Below, in pieces: positions 1 to 8,737 of a stretch of DNA of 64,000 nt (within the stretch, counting starts at the first letter, position 1; every line of letters begins with the position of its first letter). This DNA comes from Kaistia algarum (GTDB taxonomy: Bacteria; Pseudomonadota; Alphaproteobacteria; Rhizobiales; Kaistiaceae). Below the pieces are notes generated by a model. The model was not told where the DNA came from and did not search any database. It saw only the letters and a program-made list of their open reading frames with translations. A program made the position numbers and the translations under genes. The stretch lies in NCBI RefSeq assembly GCF_026343945.1, contig NZ_JAPKNJ010000001.1, positions 868,001 through 932,000 on the forward strand, in the 5' to 3' direction.

Positions 1-15
1 CAGAGGGAAAGAACG

Positions 16-1299
16 ATGCTTAACAAACGCTTGGCGCTTTCGGGCGCTTTCACGCTTTCGCTGCTCGCCACCGTCCCGGCCTTCGCCGTGACCGAGGTCA
101 AGCTCTGGCACATGGAACAGCCGCCGCAGCGGGTGCAGCGGATCCAGGATCTGATCGACGCCTTCAATGCGGCGAACCCGGATATCAAGGTCAGCCAGGA
201 CCCGCAGAGCTGGGGTGAGGTCTATGCCAAGGTTCCGGCGGCGATGGCAGCCGGCAATGCTCCCGATATCCTGTTCGCCATTCCCGATTTCACCACCGTC
301 ATCCGCAAGGCTGGCCAGCTCGATTCGGTTGCCGACTTCGTGAAGGAACTCGACGGCAAGCATCATTTCATCCCGGCGACCGTCGAGCCCTATTCCTATG
401 ATGGCGGCGTCTGGGCGGTTCCGCTCTACAATATGAGCCTGAACTACTGGTATCATAAGAAAGCCTTCGCTGACGCCGGCGTGGACGTTCCGAAGACTTG
501 GACCGAGTGGAAGGCGGCTACGGAGAAGCTTTCCAAGGACGGCGTCGTCGGTACCGGCCTTCCGGGCAACAAGCAGCTCTATACCGACCAGACGACCTAT
601 GCGATCATGGTCAACAATGGTGCGTCGGAGATCTTCAACGCCGACGGCACGCTGGCCTTCGACAATCCGAAGACGGTGGAATCCTACGCCTTCTACAAGG
701 ACCTCTACAAGTTCACCTCGCCCGACGCGGCGAACTGGACCTGGGGCGAAGCCGAGGCCTGCTTTGCTTCCGACACCTGCGCGTCGATCCTGCAGTTCTC
801 GGTCATCTCGACCTATGACCAGCAGGGCGGCGGCGACGCGGCCGATCTCGGCATCGCGGCGGTTCCCCATGCCGATGGCGAGGCGGATTCCGCGACGATC
901 GCCTATTCCAACGCGGCGATCATCCTCTCCAAGGATGCAGCGAAGCGCGATGCCGCGAAGAAGTTCATCGCCTATCTGCTGGAGCCGGAGACCTATGGCA
1001 AGTTCCTGACCATGGAGCCCGGCCTCTTTCTTCCCGTCACGGAAGACGGCGCCAAGGCCACGACTTTCTGGAGCGATCCGCTGGTCGTGAAATACAAGTC
1101 GCAGGTCGAGCAGATGATCGCCAATTCGCATAATGGCAAGCTGTTCGGCTTCACCGATGGCCGCGTCTTCCCGGCGATCGGGCCGATCTCGGCGCAGAAC
1201 ATCCTCGCCGAGACGCTGCAGAAGGTCGTCATCAATGGCGAAGACCCTGCCGCCGCCGTCAAGGCCGGCCAGGCGCGCATGGTCGAGGCGACGAAGTAA
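16..1299 (+). CDS. ABC sugar transporter, extracellular solute-binding protein (family 1)
   Basis: A periplasmic binding protein that would capture a sugar or oligosaccharide for the two permeases encoded just downstream. The 427-residue protein opens with a Sec signal peptide (about residues 1-24, cleavage after AFA), followed by the VKLWHMEQPP strand and the FNAANPDIKV segment typical of the family 1 (maltose-binding-like) fold. Length is normal for the family. The start is supported by an AGGGAAAG ribosome-binding site a few bases upstream. It is the first gene of a three-gene operon; anything upstream lies outside the window. The substrate cannot be told from sequence. Confidence 0.93.
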   Translation: MLNKRLALSGAFTLSLLATVPAFAVTEVKLWHMEQPPQRVQRIQDLIDAFNAANPDIKVSQDPQSWGEVYAKVPAAMAAGNAPDILFAIPDFTTVIRKAGQLDSVADFVKELDGKHHFIPATVEPYSYDGGVWAVPLYNMSLNYWYHKKAFADAGVDVPKTWTEWKAATEKLSKDGVVGTGLPGNKQLYTDQTTYAIMVNNGASEIFNADGTLAFDNPKTVESYAFYKDLYKFTSPDAANWTWGEAEACFASDTCASILQFSVISTYDQQGGGDAADLGIAAVPHADGEADSATIAYSNAAIILSKDAAKRDAAKKFIAYLLEPETYGKFLTMEPGLFLPVTEDGAKATTFWSDPLVVKYKSQVEQMIANSHNGKLFGFTDGRVFPAIGPISAQNILAETLQKVVINGEDPAAAVKAGQARMVEATK

Positions 1300-1323
1300 A
1301 GCGATCCATCGTTCCCAGTCTAT

Positions 1324-1348
1324 CCCGGCGAGCCTTTCGCTCGCCGGG
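1324..1348 (+). promoter_or_regulatory. Stem-loop between binding-protein and permease genes
   Basis: A perfect 9-bp stem (CCCGGCGAG / CTCGCCGGG) with a 7-base loop lies 24 bases after the binding-protein stop and just before the first permease. Only two T follow, so it is more likely a 3' stability or partial-termination element than a full terminator. Confidence 0.6.
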
Positions 1349-1367
1349 TTTCGCCCGGAAGCCGCCC

Positions 1368-2264
1368 ATGACCAAATCGGGTATCGCTGGCAGGAATGAC
1401 GGGCGGATCGCCCTCTATCTGCTCGCCGCGCCGCTCGGCCTGTTGGCCGCGACGCTGATCCTGCCGATCGTCTCGGCGGTGAATATCTCGCTGCATGACA
1501 TCCGCGTCATCGGCTCGGACGGCCCCTTCTCCGGCGCCGACAATTACGTCGCCATCCTCTCCGATGCCGTCTTCTGGCGCTCGCTTGGCAACTCGGTCGT
1601 CTGGGTACTCGGCAATTCACTGGTCCAGACCGTGCTGGCGCTCACCGCCGCGCTGGTGCTCAACCAGAAATTCCCCGGCGTGAAGATCGCCCGGATCTGG
1701 ATCATCCTGACCTGGATCATCCCGACCGTGGTGGTGGTCATCATCTGGCGCTGGCTGCTGTCGCCCTCCGGCGGCATGATCAACCCGCTGCTGATCCAAC
1801 TCGGCATCATCGACCGCCCGGTCGGCTTCTTCGCCAATGGGCCGATGGCTTTCTCGACGCTGATCGCGATCAATTCCTGGCGCTGGTTCCCCTTCGTCGC
1901 CGTCATGCTGCTGGCCGCCCTGCAGCGCATCCCCGGCGATCTCTATGAGGCGGCGGCCGTCGATGGCGCCGGGCCGCTGCGGCGCTTCCGCGAGATCACC
2001 TGGCCGCTGCTGCAGCCGACGCTGCTGGTCTTGACAGTGATGGGAACGCTGCTCTCCTTCAATGTCTTCGACGTCATCTGGCTGCTTACCGCCGGCGGGC
2101 CGGCCGGGGCGACGCAGACGCTGCCCGTCCTCATCTATGAGACTGCCTTCAAGGCCTATCGCATGGGCGAGGCGGCGGCGATGTCGGTGATCGCCAGCCT
2201 CTTGATGATCGGCCTCGCGCTCGCGCTCCTCAAAATGCTGGCGCCGAAGGAGACGGGACGATGA
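1368..2264 (+). CDS. ABC sugar transporter permease (MalF-type)
   Basis: An inner-membrane permease, 298 residues, with about six hydrophobic segments and the permease EAA loop (EAAAVDGAG, about residues 194-202) that contacts the ATPase. Family: binding-protein-dependent transport inner-membrane component, as in MalF/UgpA. The ATG used lies 68 bases after the binding-protein stop, beyond a hairpin. It overlaps the next permease by 4 bases, so the two are translationally coupled and probably form a heterodimer. Confidence 0.92.
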   Translation: MTKSGIAGRNDGRIALYLLAAPLGLLAATLILPIVSAVNISLHDIRVIGSDGPFSGADNYVAILSDAVFWRSLGNSVVWVLGNSLVQTVLALTAALVLNQKFPGVKIARIWIILTWIIPTVVVVIIWRWLLSPSGGMINPLLIQLGIIDRPVGFFANGPMAFSTLIAINSWRWFPFVAVMLLAALQRIPGDLYEAAAVDGAGPLRRFREITWPLLQPTLLVLTVMGTLLSFNVFDVIWLLTAGGPAGATQTLPVLIYETAFKAYRMGEAAAMSVIASLLMIGLALALLKMLAPKETGR

Positions 2265-3088
2265 AGCGCGGACCGATCGGCTGGATCGCGCTCATCGCCG
2301 GCCTCGCCGTTCTGGCAGCGCTGGTGCTGGTGCCGATCTATCTCGTCGCCTCGTCCTCGTTCAAGCTTCCGCGCGAAATCATCAACCGCGTGCCGAGCTG
2401 GTTTCCGAAGAGCTTCACGCTCCAGCATTACCAGAAGCTGCTCGCGACCTCGGACTTCCCGACCTATTTCGGCAATTCCGTCCTCGTCTCGTCCGTCTCG
2501 GCGCTGCTGACCGTCGTGCTGGCGACGCTTGCCGGCTATGCCTTCTTCCGGCTCGAATTCCGCGGCCGCGATGCGCTCTATCGCGCCGTCATGGTCGCCT
2601 ATGCCTTCCCCTCGATCGTGATCCTGATCCCGATCTACCTGATGTTCGCGAAAGCCGGGCTGATCGATACGCGCGCCGCGCTCGTCATCGTCAACGTCAC
2701 CTTCGCCCTCCCCTTCTCGATCTGGATGATGCGAACCTTCTTCGCCTCTTTGCCGAAGGAACTGGAGGAAGCCGCGTCGATCGACGGCGCCGGCCTCGCC
2801 GCCACCGCCTGGTACATCTTGATCCCGCTGCTCGGCCCCGGCCTCGCCTCGATCGCCATCTTCGCCTTCGTCTCAGCCTGGACCGAATATCTCTTCGCCT
2901 CGGTCCTCATCCTCTCCGACGCCAAGCGCACGCTCCCCGTCGGCCTCTCCGGCATCATCGGCCAATACCAGATCGACTGGGGCCTGCTGCTGGCCGGCGC
3001 CACGCTCTCCGTCGTCCCCGTGGTGATATTCTTCGCCTTTGTCGGGCGCTGGTTCGTGTCGGGGCTGACGGAAGGGGCGGTGAAGTAG
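2261..3088 (+). CDS. ABC sugar transporter permease (MalG-type)
   Basis: The second permease of the operon, 275 residues, with an N-terminal transmembrane helix (about residues 7-31), a periplasmic stretch, and the EAA motif EEAASIDGAG near residues 169-178. The C-terminal FVSGLTEGAVK tail is characteristic of MalG-type subunits. It starts inside the end of the preceding permease gene (ATGA overlap). No ATPase gene follows, so the system must borrow an ATPase from elsewhere or have one upstream of the window. Confidence 0.92.
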   Translation: MKRGPIGWIALIAGLAVLAALVLVPIYLVASSSFKLPREIINRVPSWFPKSFTLQHYQKLLATSDFPTYFGNSVLVSSVSALLTVVLATLAGYAFFRLEFRGRDALYRAVMVAYAFPSIVILIPIYLMFAKAGLIDTRAALVIVNVTFALPFSIWMMRTFFASLPKELEEAASIDGAGLAATAWYILIPLLGPGLASIAIFAFVSAWTEYLFASVLILSDAKRTLPVGLSGIIGQYQIDWGLLLAGATLSVVPVVIFFAFVGRWFVSGLTEGAVK

Positions 3089-3104
3089 CGGCGCTTGTTG
3101 CTTG

Positions 3105-3136
3105 CGAAATGTCGGCGGCATCGGCCCGGCATTTCG
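3105..3136 (+). terminator. Possible terminator hairpin after the first transporter operon
   Basis: Nearly perfect 11-bp inverted repeat (CGAAATGTCGG / CCGGCATTTCG, one G-U pair) 16 bases after the permease stop. No T tract follows, so factor-independent termination is uncertain. Confidence 0.4.
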
Positions 3137-3280
3137 GAGCCATGGCGCTGCCCTCCCCGCTTCCTTGCGAACTCCAAACCTGCGCTTGGAACCAATCCGT
3201 GACGAGACGGTTCCATTGTAGCTTTGATACGATGCCGACGAGCCCGGCCACTCGGTAGAGGCTCCTCTTGAGGAATTGTC

Positions 3281-3724
3281 ATGATGAACATCTCGCCCCG
3301 AATTCGCTCCGCTGCCATCGCCGTGATCGCCGGCCTCGCCATCAGCGCGGCCGGCGCCGCGCAGGCGGATACCGGCAAGATCCGCTTTTCGGTCTACAAG
3401 GCTGCTTTCTTCGTCGGCGGCTCCGGCGGCGAGGGCACGCTGACCTTCAAGGGCCGCAGCTATCCCATCTCGATCGCCGGCCTATCTGGAGGTCTCGCGT
3501 TCGGCGCTTCCAAGACCTATTTCCAGGGCACGGTCCGCAACATCAACCGCGCGAGCGACGTGTCCGGGGTCTATGCGGCAGCGGGCGGTGGCGGCGCGGC
3601 CGGCAAGGGAGCCCAGGTCATCGTCATGACCAACGAAAAGGGCGCCCAGCTCGAACTTTCCGGCAAGCAGGTAGGCCTCCAGGTCAACGCCGATCTCAGC
3701 GGCATGGCTATTACGGTGAAGTGA
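3281..3724 (+). CDS. Small exported protein of unknown function
   Basis: A 147-residue protein with a clear Sec signal peptide (about residues 1-29, cleavage after AQA), so it is probably periplasmic. The mature part is glycine-rich (VGGSGGEGTLTFKG, then AAAGGGGAAGKGAQ) and reads as a small beta-rich domain, resembling DUF1134/EipA-like or SYLF-like envelope proteins, but I cannot assign a family with confidence. It stands alone, about 190 bases after the preceding operon. A second ATG follows the first directly (3284), and either could serve as start. Confidence 0.8.
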   Translation: MMNISPRIRSAAIAVIAGLAISAAGAAQADTGKIRFSVYKAAFFVGGSGGEGTLTFKGRSYPISIAGLSGGLAFGASKTYFQGTVRNINRASDVSGVYAAAGGGGAAGKGAQVIVMTNEKGAQLELSGKQVGLQVNADLSGMAITVK

Positions 3725-3836
3725 GGGTCGCACGGAGGTCGGGCTGTTACCAACCTGTCCGGCTCGCGGCTCTCCCGAGCGGCTGGCCAGTGATGTTGAT
3801 GCTTTGATTGAAGCACAGACGACTCAACCCGCTCCG

Positions 3837-3943
3837 CCGTCATCCCGGACTTGATCCGGGATCCATGCAGCCGGATTCGTGGGAGCTTCAATAAACAGCA
3901 GCACTGCTGAATGGATCCCGGGTCAAGAGCCCGGGATGACGGA
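3837..3943. repeat. Alphaproteobacterial intergenic palindrome pair
   Basis: Two inverted copies of a palindromic element: 3837-3866 (begins CCGTCATCCCGGACTTGATC) and 3911-3943 (ends GAGCCCGGGATGACGGA), separated by 44 bases. Each copy can fold by itself and the two can pair over about 30 bp. Such CGTCATCCCGGA-type elements are widespread between genes in alphaproteobacteria. The rest of the 660-base gap from 3725 to 4384 shows no convincing gene. Confidence 0.75.
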
Positions 3944-4384
3944 GCTTTGTTTGGCCGGACCGGTATTCGACGCCCGATTGCGACAAGCCATGAGCCGCTC
4001 CAGATCGCGCGCGCCCGACCGGTCTGGGGGCAGGCATTTGGCTTTGCACCAGAAGCGGAAGTCGGCCGGCTGCCAATATTAGTGGTTGGGCTCCGCGCCC
4101 TCATTTCGGTCGTTCGAGTCGGTTTGAGGCTTTCTCGAAAGCGGTCGCGATTAGGCCAAGGGGTGAATGACAATAAAGGGGTGGATTCTTGCCTAGCCGC
4201 TTTTGGACGGCGAACCTAGGAAAGCGGAAATTAAGTTGGCTGATCCAATTCGACAGCAACGCGCCCCCATATGGGACGTTCAGTCAGACTGTTCCTCGCG
4301 CTTGCGCTCATCTCAGCCAGTCATATCGATCCGTCACGATGAACTTGGCTGATGGCTTCCTAGCTTTGCTTAGGCAGGACATTC

Positions 4385-5014
4385 CTAGATGATGCGTTCA
4401 ATTGGGACCACGAAGGTGGTTTTCGCCGCACTCTCCTCATCTGGGGCATGGCCGAGGATCTCCTGCGTCTTCTCGAATGAGACCTTCCAAAGGCGCTTGA
4501 GGTTCCTCTCACTGAGATCGACCATATCGAGGTCGGCGAGATGAATTACGCCATCGATCGGCGGCTTGAAGTGCCACTCATAGTCCGGCCGCGGCTTCAC
4601 CCGAATCGTTAGTTCGCAATACGGCGCCTGACGTGTCAACGGCAGGAACTTGAATGGACCGAAGCCCGTCACCCACGACAAATCCTCGCCGACACGTGCA
4701 CGCAGCCTGATGAACTTAAGCGTCTCGCTGTCGAACCCCTCATCAAGGAATAGCTCCGTTTTTAGGCACGCACCCGTAAGCTCCAGCACGTCGGTGGCAC
4801 CTTCCACGGACGGGAAAATTAGTGACAACACTTGCGTTTCGGGGCTGGCGATCGCGTCGCGCAGATGGACGCCGATCGCTTCAGGGCTAACCTCGGTGAC
4901 GACCGATCGCCATCCATATTTGATTGGGTTCTTCGCCGCGAAAGCAGCAAAGGCGCACCCGGCGCGATTGTCTTTGAAAAACTCCCGCTGTTCTTCCTTG
5001 ACCAGATCATCCAT
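4385..5014 (-). CDS. Hypothetical protein, divergent from a uracil-DNA glycosylase
   Basis: A 209-residue soluble protein with no signal peptide or membrane segment; I do not recognise its family. Notable stretches are GCAFAAFAAKNPIKYGWRSVV near the N-terminus (conserved-looking aromatic and Cys residues) and VIHLADLDMVDLSERN near the C-terminus. I place the start at the ATG at 5014, because AGAAGG lies about 10 bases upstream; the ATG at 5023 is only one base from that site. GC content is clearly below that of the flanking transporter genes, suggesting transfer. The start is 66 bases from the divergent glycosylase gene, so they share a promoter region. Confidence 0.75.
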   Translation of the reverse strand: MDDLVKEEQREFFKDNRAGCAFAAFAAKNPIKYGWRSVVTEVSPEAIGVHLRDAIASPETQVLSLIFPSVEGATDVLELTGACLKTELFLDEGFDSETLKFIRLRARVGEDLSWVTGFGPFKFLPLTRQAPYCELTIRVKPRPDYEWHFKPPIDGVIHLADLDMVDLSERNLKRLWKVSFEKTQEILGHAPDEESAAKTTFVVPIERII

Positions 5015-5080
5015 CGCGAGCATTCCTTCTCACTAGTCGCGGCGACGAGCGTAAATGTCGGCCACATAAAGGATCTTGGT

Positions 5081-5773
5081 ATGACTTTGACTTTCGGGTC
5101 TAGGCTAATGGAATTCTATGAATCGCTTGAGCGCTTTCGCTGGGCGACCCCCGAAGTTGCACTATTATCCCCAATCGCCGACGATCAGCGTCGCAAGGCT
5201 GTGGCGACGTTCTGCCGTACATATTATGATGACGACCAGAACCGAATATTCTGGCTCGGGATCAACCCTAGCCGGGTTCGCCCAACTTCGACCGGCGTGC
5301 CCTATACCGACGGCTTTGCCTTGCTCGAGAAGTGCGGTATCGCGAACGATTTCAGCAAGAGCCGCGAGATGACGGCTGATTTCTTTTACCAGTTTATCGA
5401 CGCCTATGGTGGGCCAAAAGCATTTTATGCAAGGCATTATGCCGGCGCGGCATATCCGCTTTCGATCTTGAAAAAAGACAAGTACTGCAATTATTATGAC
5501 AAGGACCTGCCGGACGAAGTCATGGCGGCGATCCCGGATCAGGTTCGACGGCAGGCCGATGTGGGCCACCGCAACGTGCTCGTCATCATCGGATCAGGCG
5601 AAAATAGCAAGGTCCTGAAATCGTTGAACGACGAGCTTGGGATCTTCACGCATGTGCTGGTCGTTGAGCATCCTCGCTACATACTTCAGTATAAGTCGGC
5701 AGCGCTCCAAGACTATATCGCCAAGTTCTGCGATACCGCGCGCACTGCGGAGCGTCTCGCAGGCTTGAATTAA
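5081..5773 (+). CDS. SMUG2-like uracil-DNA glycosylase (DUF4918 family)
   Basis: A 230-residue DNA-repair enzyme that would remove uracil or oxidised pyrimidines from DNA. The active-site motif 1 reads GINPSRVRPTSTGVPYTD (about residues 67-84; family form GINPGRFGAGVTGIPFTD) and motif 2 reads EHPRYILQYK near residue 203. The interior NYYDKDL and YGGPKAFYARHY stretches also match the SMUG2/DUF4918 type. The frame is open further upstream to 4832, but the ATG at 5081 has an AAGGA-like site 8 bases before it and matches the family N-terminus. GC is lower than in neighbouring operons, as for the divergent gene at 4385-5014. In motif 1 a Ser replaces the usual Gly after the Pro. Confidence 0.82.
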   Translation: MTLTFGSRLMEFYESLERFRWATPEVALLSPIADDQRRKAVATFCRTYYDDDQNRIFWLGINPSRVRPTSTGVPYTDGFALLEKCGIANDFSKSREMTADFFYQFIDAYGGPKAFYARHYAGAAYPLSILKKDKYCNYYDKDLPDEVMAAIPDQVRRQADVGHRNVLVIIGSGENSKVLKSLNDELGIFTHVLVVEHPRYILQYKSAALQDYIAKFCDTARTAERLAGLN

Positions 5774-6894
5774 TCGGACTGATTTCGCGTCCGATAGAAG
5801 CCCACCGGTGGATAGTGTGAAGTTCCACGATTTACGGAGCCGCTGCGGACAATGGCACCAGTCGGACTTGATCGTCACTAATCGCACCATCTGCTTGCGG
5901 CTCCGCTTGAGCCCAAAGCAGGTGCGGAATAAACGGCAGGTATCGGGTGCCCCGCTGTTCGGCGCGAATGGCTGACTTGGGTCGCAACCAGTCATGCCCG
6001 ACCGTTGGCTTGAAGTGCGGAATGACAAGCGGCGGCGGCCGGTTCGACACGCCCCCAGGGGCGGGTTAAGGGGGAGACCGTAACTGTGGTTGCCGTAACC
6101 TATTGACGATACGCCATAATCCAATAATCTATCCCCGCCCCCCACAACCGGGCGCATACTCCTTCCCATCCCCGCTCCCCGAAGAGGGCGAACCGGTCGT
6201 TCCGTTTTGCGGGTGGGGATGGGCGGGCCGGCGGGTGGGGTGTCACGAGCCCTGACCTTCCGGCGGCTGAAGATCGATGCGCCGAGGCCGTGGACGCGGC
6301 CGAGCGGCGGCGCCGTGCTCTTGCGCGGCGTGGGATTCGCCGTGCGGGTGACCTGAAGCCACGAAACACCCGCGGTCCATCGGCTCGAGGCCGGAAAACG
6401 CGTCCGCGCGGGGCACCGGCTGCCCGTCAGGGGCGGTCGGAGCAACCCACTTCGAATTCATCGCCGGCGCGCCACCTCTGCGCCGGCAGCCGGCCGCCCC
6501 GCGCGACCTCTTCGATTCACCCTCGCGGCGACAAGCCGGCGGGGCGCCTTGGGCTGGGCTGTGGCGGGTCTTGGAAGCAAATCCCTCACCCCAACCCTCT
6601 CCCGCGTCGCGGGAGAGGGGGCGCCAATCTCTGGCGCTTTGCGTGGCATAGACAAAGTCGGAACTCCCTCTACCGCTTGCGGGAGAGGGTTGGGGTGAGG
6701 GACTTGCTTCGTCGGGAAGAAAAGCACGCTTCGGCCTTGCCGAAGCTAGCCCCTCCCCTTGAGGGAGGGCTCAAGGAAGAGCGCGGGTCGGGCGCTTCAG
6801 CTTTGGTGATCCCCGTTCTCGCCCGCTTGCCTCTCGGCAGCCAGCCGGTACAGCTTGTTGACCGTCTGAGACCAACGCAAACGGAGGCCACGCC
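5774..6894. other. 1.1-kb intergenic region with dispersed palindromes
   Basis: No convincing gene. The short frames present (for example the minus-strand 6243-6461 frame) have skewed Arg/Pro composition and no ribosome-binding site. The stretch carries several dispersed palindromes: AGGGGCGGGTTAAGGGGGAG at 6057-6076, the inverted pair described at 6583-6701, and a CTTGAGGGAGGGCTCAAG element near 6758-6775. It separates the low-GC glycosylase pair from the high-GC genes that follow. Confidence 0.5.
6583..6701. repeat. Inverted pair of CCCTCACCCCAACCCTCTCC-type repeats
   Basis: The copy at 6583-6621 begins CCCTCACCCCAACCCTCTCC and contains its own hairpin (CTCTCCCGC GTC GCGGGAGAG). The copy at 6664-6701 is in opposite orientation and ends GGGTTGGGGTGAGGG. 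They are 42 bases apart and can pair. This is a common dispersed intergenic repeat in proteobacteria, not tied to a function here. Confidence 0.75.
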
Positions 6895-7113
6895 ATGAGC
6901 GACACGGACAAGGTCAAGGGACCGGCCAGCTATTTCCCTTCGATCGAGAAGAAATACGGCCAACCCATTTCCCATTGGAAGGCACTGATCCGGGGACAGG
7001 CGGGGCTGACGCATATGCAGCTCGTTGCCTTCCTCAAGGAGACGCATGGGCTCGGTCATGGCCATGCCAATGCGCTGGTGGCCGATACGCTGGCCGAGGA
7101 CCGGAAGGCGTAG
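6895..7113 (+). CDS. DUF4287 domain small protein
   Basis: A 72-residue soluble protein matching the DUF4287 family over its whole length: KGPASYFPSIEKKYGQPISHW, then HMQLVAFLKETHGLGHGHANALVA. The family is found widely as a short stand-alone domain without known role. A GGAGG ribosome-binding site lies 9 bases before the ATG. It is followed after 118 bases of pyrimidine-rich sequence by a carbohydrate kinase on the same strand; no functional link is evident. Confidence 0.88.
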   Translation: MSDTDKVKGPASYFPSIEKKYGQPISHWKALIRGQAGLTHMQLVAFLKETHGLGHGHANALVADTLAEDRKA

Positions 7114-7231
7114 GGCGGGCCGGTCGGGCTTCCCCTCCCCTTGCGGCGAGGAAGGACGCTCCTGGCAATTCCCCTCCACCCCAAAACCCTTTACCAAACC
7201 ACCAGCCCATCCCTCCCCGGATCGCCTCGTG

Positions 7232-8737
7232 ATGACCCTCCCGGCCGTTCTCGGCATCGATATCGGAACCTCTTCCGTCAAGGCGCTGCTGATCGATGCA
7301 GAAGCGCGGGTCGTCGGCGTCGGGCGGGGGGCCTATCCGACGGCGCAGCCGGCGCCGGGCTTGTCCGAGCAGGACCCGGAGGATTGGAAGAGCGCGGCGA
7401 TCGTGGCGGTGCGCGCGGCGTTGGCCGGTGCGGAGGCGCGCGTCGAAGCGATCTCGTTTTCCGGCCATATGAGCGCGCCAGTGCTCCTCGGCGAGGACGG
7501 CGCGGCGCTGGCGGCCTGCCACACCATCGCCGACCAGCGCTCGGTGGGCGAGATTGCTCTCATCGATGCGGCGCTCACCGCCGACATCGCGGCGCGCACC
7601 GGCAATTTTCCGGCCGCGCATCTGACGCTGCCGAAGCTGCTGTGGTGGAAGCGGCACCATCCCGAGATCTTTGCGCGGACGCGCTTCGTGCTAATGCCGA
7701 AGGATTATCTGCGGCTCTGGATGACGGGCGACATCGCCGCCGACCCGACCGATTCCGGCAATTCCATGCTGTTTGACGCATCGCGCCGCGACTGGGCGGA
7801 GGATCTCGCCAAACGGGCAGGCATCGGCGCGGCACGGTTGCCCAGATTGCGCGAACCGGGGGAGATCGCGGGCGCGCTGCTGCCCGGCCCTGCCGAGGCG
7901 CTGGGCCTTGCCGCCGGGCTGCCGGTCGTCACCGGCGCGGCCGACATGGCGGCGATGCTGCTGGGTTCAGGCGTCGACCTGGCGGGCGACGTCGCGGTCA
8001 CAATCGGCACCAGCGCCAATGTCATTGCCGGCCTGTCGCGTGTCGAGCCGTCACTGATCGGCGCGATGAATGTCGAGCCGGGGCTGGCGCCGCATGAGCT
8101 CTATGCCATCGGCTCGCATTTCGGCGGCGGCGGCGCGCTCGGCTGGCTGGCCGGCCTGCTTTCGGGAGCGGAGCGGCCGGACCCCGCCGTGCTGGCGCCG
8201 GTATCCCTGACGGCGGAGGGGATCGCGCTCGGCAGCGAGGGGCTGATCTTCCTGCCCTATCTTTCAGGCGGCGGCAGCCCCAGCTTCGATCCGGCGGCGC
8301 GCGGCGCCTTTCTGGGCCTCGCCATGAAGCATGGCAGCGCGCATATGCTGCGCGCCATTGTCGAGGGGGTCACCTGCGATCTCGGCGCCAGCCTCGATTT
8401 GTTCGCCGGATTGGCGCCGCGCCGACGCATCCTCTTTTCCGGCGGCGGCTCGCGCATCGCCTTCTGGCCGCAGCTGCTCGCCGATATGTCCGGCCTGCCA
8501 GTGGTCAATGCCAGCGCCTCCGACGCCTCGGCGCTAGGGGCCGCGCTGATCGCGGGCGTCGGCATCGGCTGGTTCGGCGACAGCTTCTCGGCGGCGCGCG
8601 CGCTCGTGGCGCCAAAGGGCCCGGCCTTCGAGCCACGGCCGACGGAGGCGACGGCGGAACTGCGCCGTCGCTTCGAGAGGGCGAAGATCGCCCGCCGGCC
8701 GGATCTGCTGGCCGGTCAGCCCTTCACGAGCGCATAG
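7232..8737 (+). CDS. FGGY-family carbohydrate kinase (xylulokinase-like)
   Basis: A cytoplasmic ATP-dependent sugar kinase, 501 residues, the family's usual size. The N-terminal FGGY domain has the phosphate loop GIDIGTSSVK (about residues 8-17); the C-terminal domain has the adenosine-binding stretch LFSGGGSRIAFWPQLLADM (about residues 402-420). The ATG at 7232 begins right at the family N-terminus; a GTG lies 3 bases earlier and the frame is open to 7025, but that extension is not conserved-looking. The 3' end overlaps the convergent M24 gene by 22 bases. The sugar substrate is unknown; xylulose-type ketoses are the commonest for this subgroup. Confidence 0.9.
   Translation: MTLPAVLGIDIGTSSVKALLIDAEARVVGVGRGAYPTAQPAPGLSEQDPEDWKSAAIVAVRAALAGAEARVEAISFSGHMSAPVLLGEDGAALAACHTIADQRSVGEIALIDAALTADIAARTGNFPAAHLTLPKLLWWKRHHPEIFARTRFVLMPKDYLRLWMTGDIAADPTDSGNSMLFDASRRDWAEDLAKRAGIGAARLPRLREPGEIAGALLPGPAEALGLAAGLPVVTGAADMAAMLLGSGVDLAGDVAVTIGTSANVIAGLSRVEPSLIGAMNVEPGLAPHELYAIGSHFGGGGALGWLAGLLSGAERPDPAVLAPVSLTAEGIALGSEGLIFLPYLSGGGSPSFDPAARGAFLGLAMKHGSAHMLRAIVEGVTCDLGASLDLFAGLAPRRRILFSGGGSRIAFWPQLLADMSGLPVVNASASDASALGAALIAGVGIGWFGDSFSAARALVAPKGPAFEPRPTEATAELRRRFERAKIARRPDLLAGQPFTSA

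Noticed and set aside
4832..5080. N-terminal extension of the glycosylase gene
   Set aside because: It overlaps the divergent unknown gene and its promoter, and the family N-terminus begins at the ATG at 5081.
5832..6461. Small minus-strand frames in the 5.8-6.5 kb gap as possible genes
   Set aside because: No ribosome-binding site, skewed composition and no recognisable domain; treated as non-coding.
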